Shown here piece after piece: positions 60,941 to 64,000 of a stretch of 64,000 nt of DNA. The translations under genes and the position numbers were made by a program. The stretch is from the NCBI RefSeq assembly GCF_002940205.1, contig NZ_MDSK01000017.1, positions 32,581 to 96,580 of the forward strand, in the 5' to 3' direction. The notes below the pieces were generated by a model, which ran no database searches, was not told the origin of the DNA, and saw only the letters and a program-made list of their open reading frames with translations. This DNA comes from Xanthomonas arboricola pv. guizotiae. GTDB lineage: Bacteria > Pseudomonadota > Gammaproteobacteria > Xanthomonadales > Xanthomonadaceae. Positions within the stretch are counted from its first letter, which is position 1; every line of letters begins with the position of its first letter.

Positions 60941-63877
60941 TCAGCCACCATCTCCCCCACCATCCCCGTTTGAGACTGGGGACGTAGCTTGTTGCTGGGA
61001 GCGCGCAGCAAGCGTCATCACTGGACCGGTTGGGTTCTTGTCGATCTCTTCGCGCTCGTGCTGGAATTGCGTCATCTCCTGCGCCCGCTGTTGATCCAAT
61101 GCCTCTGTTTTCTGCAAGGTCTCATTGATGCCAGGCGATGGCGTGTTGAGCGCAGTTTCCGAGTGGAACCCCGGCGTTTTGCCGAACACAAAGGCGACGT
61201 CATCTTGGATGATCACTTTGCGGAGTTCATCCGCGCGTTCGATCCCTGACTCTTTGACGGCATGGAGCACCTCGGCCGTCTTCTCATCAGATGTGCCCTT
61301 CGGGAGCTGGGCCTGGATGGCGGAGAACAGCGCGTAATCCCGATGATCAGACGGAAACGCCTGCTGAGCGACATCTTGGGAGGGCCTTGCTTGCTCGACC
61401 CGTTCTTCACGGTATTCGTGTGCGTTTGAACGCGCGCCAGTCCCACCAAAACCTGGCGACGACGCATAGGAGGACGTGCGCACAGGCAAGACGATCTGCG
61501 CCGGCATCTCGCTTTGCGTTGGCGTCGCCGGCAATGTCGCTTGCGTCACCTCTGGCTGCGTTGCCTGCAATGGAACAGCCGATGGCGCACCGTTCTGTGG
61601 TGCAACTCCTTGCGCTTGCTGCTCGCTACCCTGCTCCAGCGCCGCAGTGGCCGATGCCGGCGCTGTCGATTTCAAGGCTTCTCGGCGCGCGTTTTGTGCC
61701 TGCGACAGCGCTGCATCCAGGTCTTGGCCGGCTACGCCCGTTGCCGGCAAACCTTGGTCTTGCTGAAACTGCCTCACGGCATGTTCGGTCTCTGGACCGT
61801 AGTGCCCGTCTTGCGGCACGGCCCGACCGTTCGGACCCCGGGCATCCACTTGCTGCAAGCGATACTGCAAGAACTCGACTTCTTGCCCTCGGTCGCCGAG
61901 GCGCAGCCCTTCCACCTCACTTGATGGCGGCTGCGTCGGCACAGTGGCCTGAGTAGATGCTTGATCGGCGGAGGTCGAAGCGGATGATGCCGATCCAGCG
62001 CTCGGTGCAAGCGCGCTTGCCGTTGGAACCAATGGCTCCACCTTAGGCTGGACCGGGACGGCTGTTGAAGGTGCAGCAACCTCAGATGCCTGGGTCTCTT
62101 GTGGTTCGCGTTGCGGGACAGGTTCGGGCTTCGATTCGGCAGGCTTGGCGACCGGGCGCGCGTCTTCTGGCAGAGGCGCGTTGACGGATGTAGGCATCAC
62201 GACCGAGGCAGGCGTTGCCGTCTCCGCAATGGCAGGCTGCTCAGCGGCGCGTGCTACGCCTTGATCACGCGTATCAATGGCTGCCTGAGGCGCTTGGGTT
62301 TCATCCACACGCGGAGCGGTAACGGTCGTTGCTGCGAAGCTCGCAGCTTGTTGTGCTTCTTGTGTGGAAACGCCCTGCCGATTGGCTTCGCGCAATGCTT
62401 GATCGTAGGCATCGCGTTCTTGGGGCGACTGCGCGTCAATGCGCAGCTCGGGTGCACCCGCCGAAGGCGGTTGCTCCTGCCGAACTGACTGCACCTGCCC
62501 AAGTGCCTGATAGATCTCATCAGTGCTGGTGGTTGCCGCAACGCGCACCACACCATCTGCATCACGGGTCAAATGCTGGATGGGGCTGTCTACCGAGTAT
62601 TGGCCGGTCGCGTCGCGCTCCAACGCCAAAGAGCTGGTCGCGGCATCAATCCCGTTTGCCTCACGTGTCTTTTGCACCGCAAGCTGGATCGCGCCTGCAG
62701 TCTGGGCATTGGGCGCAACGCCATAGGCGGCATAGGTCGCTTCGGTATTGGCCTGGTCTTGTTGCTGTGGCGTTGGCGTTTGCCTTGCCGGCATCTGTGC
62801 CATTGCCTGCGCATGCTGCTCCAATGCCGGTTGCAAGCGTTCGCGCATTGCGTTCAGTTCCAACGGGACATTGCCTTCGGCAGCAATACCATCATGCCGC
62901 CACTGGCCCTGCGTATTGCGCTGATACTGCTTGCCGTCCGATGCTTGCAGCGAATCTGGGTTTAAGGCGGCTTGCACGGCCGCTGGCACAGGGCCGAAGT
63001 CATCCCAGCCATTGCGCTGATAGGCAGCTTGATAGGTCGCTGCAATCGCAGCCGGACCTCGGGCAATGTTGGCGTCCACCACCTGAGCTGCTTGTTGGTC
63101 CAACGCGGCACTGCGCTCAGGGCTTGCCGGATCGACCGTCCAGACGGGTCGATCGTTCCGGTCGACGTCGTCGGCGATCATCCGTGACCACTGGCCACTT
63201 GCCGGATCGTGCCGCCAATCCCGTGCGTAAAGATGCGCCGCATCTGCCTCACTGGATGGCTGCACATAAGGATTACTGGGTTGCACTTTGCCCAGTGCCT
63301 GCTCGGTCGCTTCGCCACTGGCGTGATAGTTCAGCTCGCGCGCTTTTTCTGGCAGCGCGAACATGCCCTGCTTCTGTGGCGCATCCACGCCATCGTTCGG
63401 CAGGTCGACTTTTTCTTGGCGAAACCACTGGCTGCCGTTGAACTCCCAGCTCACGCCCTGCTTGTCGGTTTGCGTATAGATCTGGCGGTTGTCCCAGAGC
63501 GTCACGGCCTTGTCGGCAGCAGCACTGAACAGATAACCATCGGCCACCACCAGCGCGACGGGCCCGGCGCCGCTTGTGCCAACAACGGCAGCGGCAGCAG
63601 CGCCTCCCGCCCAGCCACCCGCGCCTCGGGCAGCAAAGTGCAACGCTTCCGAGCGTGCAGCGGTGAGGTTGTCTTGTGCCAACAGCGTGCCAACACGCTC
63701 CCCGGCTTGCGACGCATCGTAGGCGGTCGCGGCAACGCCCAAGCCAGCAAGCCCTGCTGTCACCCCGGCGCGACGCAAGCCTGGGATGCCAGGTTCCGGC
63801 TTGGTTTGGATATTGCGTCCCTGCCACTCATCCCAACGCGCCTGACCCGCCTGGGCATGCTCGGTTGGCGGATTCAT
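60941..63877 (-). CDS. Large type IV-effector-like protein with peptidoglycan-binding domain (5' end probably lost)
   Basis: 978 residues from the ATG at 63877. The N-terminal part has a glycine-rich hydrophobic stretch (GAGGWAGGAAAAAVVGTSGA, about residue 90). A long Ala/Gln/Pro-rich middle is followed by a peptidoglycan-binding 1 domain (about 656-726: LRLGDRGQEVEFLQYRL; GHYGPETEHAVRQFQQDQGL). The C-terminal region from about 842 (HRDYALFSAIQAQLPKGTSD to DQQRAQEMTQFQHERE) resembles the XVIPCD-type recruitment domain of Xanthomonas type IV effectors. No good ribosome site precedes the ATG, and the frame stays open until a stop inside the adjacent IS end, so a longer ORF was probably cut. Toxic activity and any immunity gene are not visible here. 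Confidence 0.65.
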   Translation of the reverse strand: MNPPTEHAQAGQARWDEWQGRNIQTKPEPGIPGLRRAGVTAGLAGLGVAATAYDASQAGERVGTLLAQDNLTAARSEALHFAARGAGGWAGGAAAAAVVGTSGAGPVALVVADGYLFSAAADKAVTLWDNRQIYTQTDKQGVSWEFNGSQWFRQEKVDLPNDGVDAPQKQGMFALPEKARELNYHASGEATEQALGKVQPSNPYVQPSSEADAAHLYARDWRHDPASGQWSRMIADDVDRNDRPVWTVDPASPERSAALDQQAAQVVDANIARGPAAIAATYQAAYQRNGWDDFGPVPAAVQAALNPDSLQASDGKQYQRNTQGQWRHDGIAAEGNVPLELNAMRERLQPALEQHAQAMAQMPARQTPTPQQQDQANTEATYAAYGVAPNAQTAGAIQLAVQKTREANGIDAATSSLALERDATGQYSVDSPIQHLTRDADGVVRVAATTSTDEIYQALGQVQSVRQEQPPSAGAPELRIDAQSPQERDAYDQALREANRQGVSTQEAQQAASFAATTVTAPRVDETQAPQAAIDTRDQGVARAAEQPAIAETATPASVVMPTSVNAPLPEDARPVAKPAESKPEPVPQREPQETQASEVAAPSTAVPVQPKVEPLVPTASALAPSAGSASSASTSADQASTQATVPTQPPSSEVEGLRLGDRGQEVEFLQYRLQQVDARGPNGRAVPQDGHYGPETEHAVRQFQQDQGLPATGVAGQDLDAALSQAQNARREALKSTAPASATAALEQGSEQQAQGVAPQNGAPSAVPLQATQPEVTQATLPATPTQSEMPAQIVLPVRTSSYASSPGFGGTGARSNAHEYREERVEQARPSQDVAQQAFPSDHRDYALFSAIQAQLPKGTSDEKTAEVLHAVKESGIERADELRKVIIQDDVAFVFGKTPGFHSETALNTPSPGINETLQKTEALDQQRAQEMTQFQHEREEIDKNPTGPVMTLAARSQQQATSPVSNGDGGGDGG

Positions 63878-63910
63878 ACGCTGACTGAGCGGAAGCGTGC
63901 TCTGGTCTAG

Positions 63911-64000
63911 AGCGTGTTATGAACTTTGCTCTTGTCCCGCTAACGTATACGGATGAAGCCTCGTAAGCCATATCCGACCGATATTTCCGACGAAGAATGG
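63911..64000 (+). mobile_element. Left end of an IS5-type insertion sequence (partial)
   Basis: Right after CTAG (63907-63910), which matches the YTAR target of IS5 elements, the sequence AGCGTGTTATGAACTTTGCT begins as an inverted-repeat-like end. A transposase gene starts at 63953 and runs past the window. The rest of the element and its second end lie outside. Confidence 0.6.
63953..64000 (+). CDS. IS5-type transposase (partial, N-terminus only)
   Basis: Sixteen codons are present: MKPRKPYPTDISDEEW, which is the typical beginning of IS5-family transposases (PYPTDxSDEEW). No catalytic residues are within the window. Start codon is at position 63953. The element appears to have inserted into the 5' part of the effector-like gene in opposite orientation. 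Confidence 0.75.
   Translation, partial: MKPRKPYPTDISDEEW

Overview
The window is chromosomal DNA from a plant-associated Xanthomonas. The evidence is high GC, a complete type II secretion (T2SS) cluster in the C-D-E-F-G-H-I-J-K-L-M-N order of the Xanthomonas xcs locus, a TonB-receptor-linked N-acetylglucosamine locus of the xanthomonad type, a polygalacturonase preceded by a good match to the HrpX plant-inducible-promoter box, a large protein that resembles Xanthomonas type IV effectors, and GGGAATGG-type intergenic repeats. No rRNA, tRNA or CRISPR array was seen. The first and last genes are cut by the window edges.

Region 1 (1-13.4 kb, all minus strand) is a carbohydrate-utilisation locus. 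In transcription order it holds a TonB-dependent receptor, a GH2 glycosidase with a Tat-type signal, a GH89 alpha-N-acetylglucosaminidase, a NagX-like membrane protein that is frameshifted here, a GntR/HutC repressor (NagQ type), an FHS-family sugar symporter (NagP type) and a LacI repressor (NagR type). The logic is uptake of a GlcNAc-containing glycan across the outer membrane, periplasmic trimming, then import of GlcNAc. A sigma70 promoter and a LacI-type palindrome lie upstream of the receptor.

Region 2 (13.4-28.6 kb, minus strand) is the twelve-gene Xcs T2SS with mostly 4-base overlapping reading frames. It is preceded by a second TonB receptor and by a surface-lipoprotein gene that carries an in-frame stop. 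GTGTC/GACAC repeats occur upstream of both xcsC and the lipoprotein gene.

Region 3 (28.8-41.5 kb) is mostly core metabolism and signalling: a prolyl-4-hydroxylase-like oxygenase, VanZ-like protein, MidA-type methyltransferase, pteridine reductase and folK, a three-gene phosphorelay (CHASE3-PAS kinase, Rcp1-type regulator, REC-kinase-REC hybrid), a BON-domain periplasmic protein with a clear terminator, an Idh/MocA oxidoreductase, an NAD-type 6-phosphogluconate dehydrogenase, an unidentified exported protein and a glycine-zipper protein.

Region 4 (41.6-48.5 kb) holds a small lipoprotein and a four-gene run: NadM-Nudix, NadV, a radical SAM enzyme, and a DNA-methylase-like domain fused to a Pol-beta-type nucleotidyltransferase. 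The last two have no obvious role in NAD salvage and are the least explained part of the window. An EEP-family hydrolase and the 3' remnant of a lysR gene follow.

Region 5 (48.6-58.8 kb) is conserved envelope and lipoate biology: the Prc protease, lipA, lipB, ybeD, an LpxR-like lipid A deacylase, a PBP5/6-type carboxypeptidase, rlpA and mltB. Region 6 (59-64 kb) is accessory: a GH28 polygalacturonase with a candidate PIP box and two inverted repeats, then a very large effector-like protein whose 5' end appears to be cut by an IS5-type insertion that continues beyond the window.
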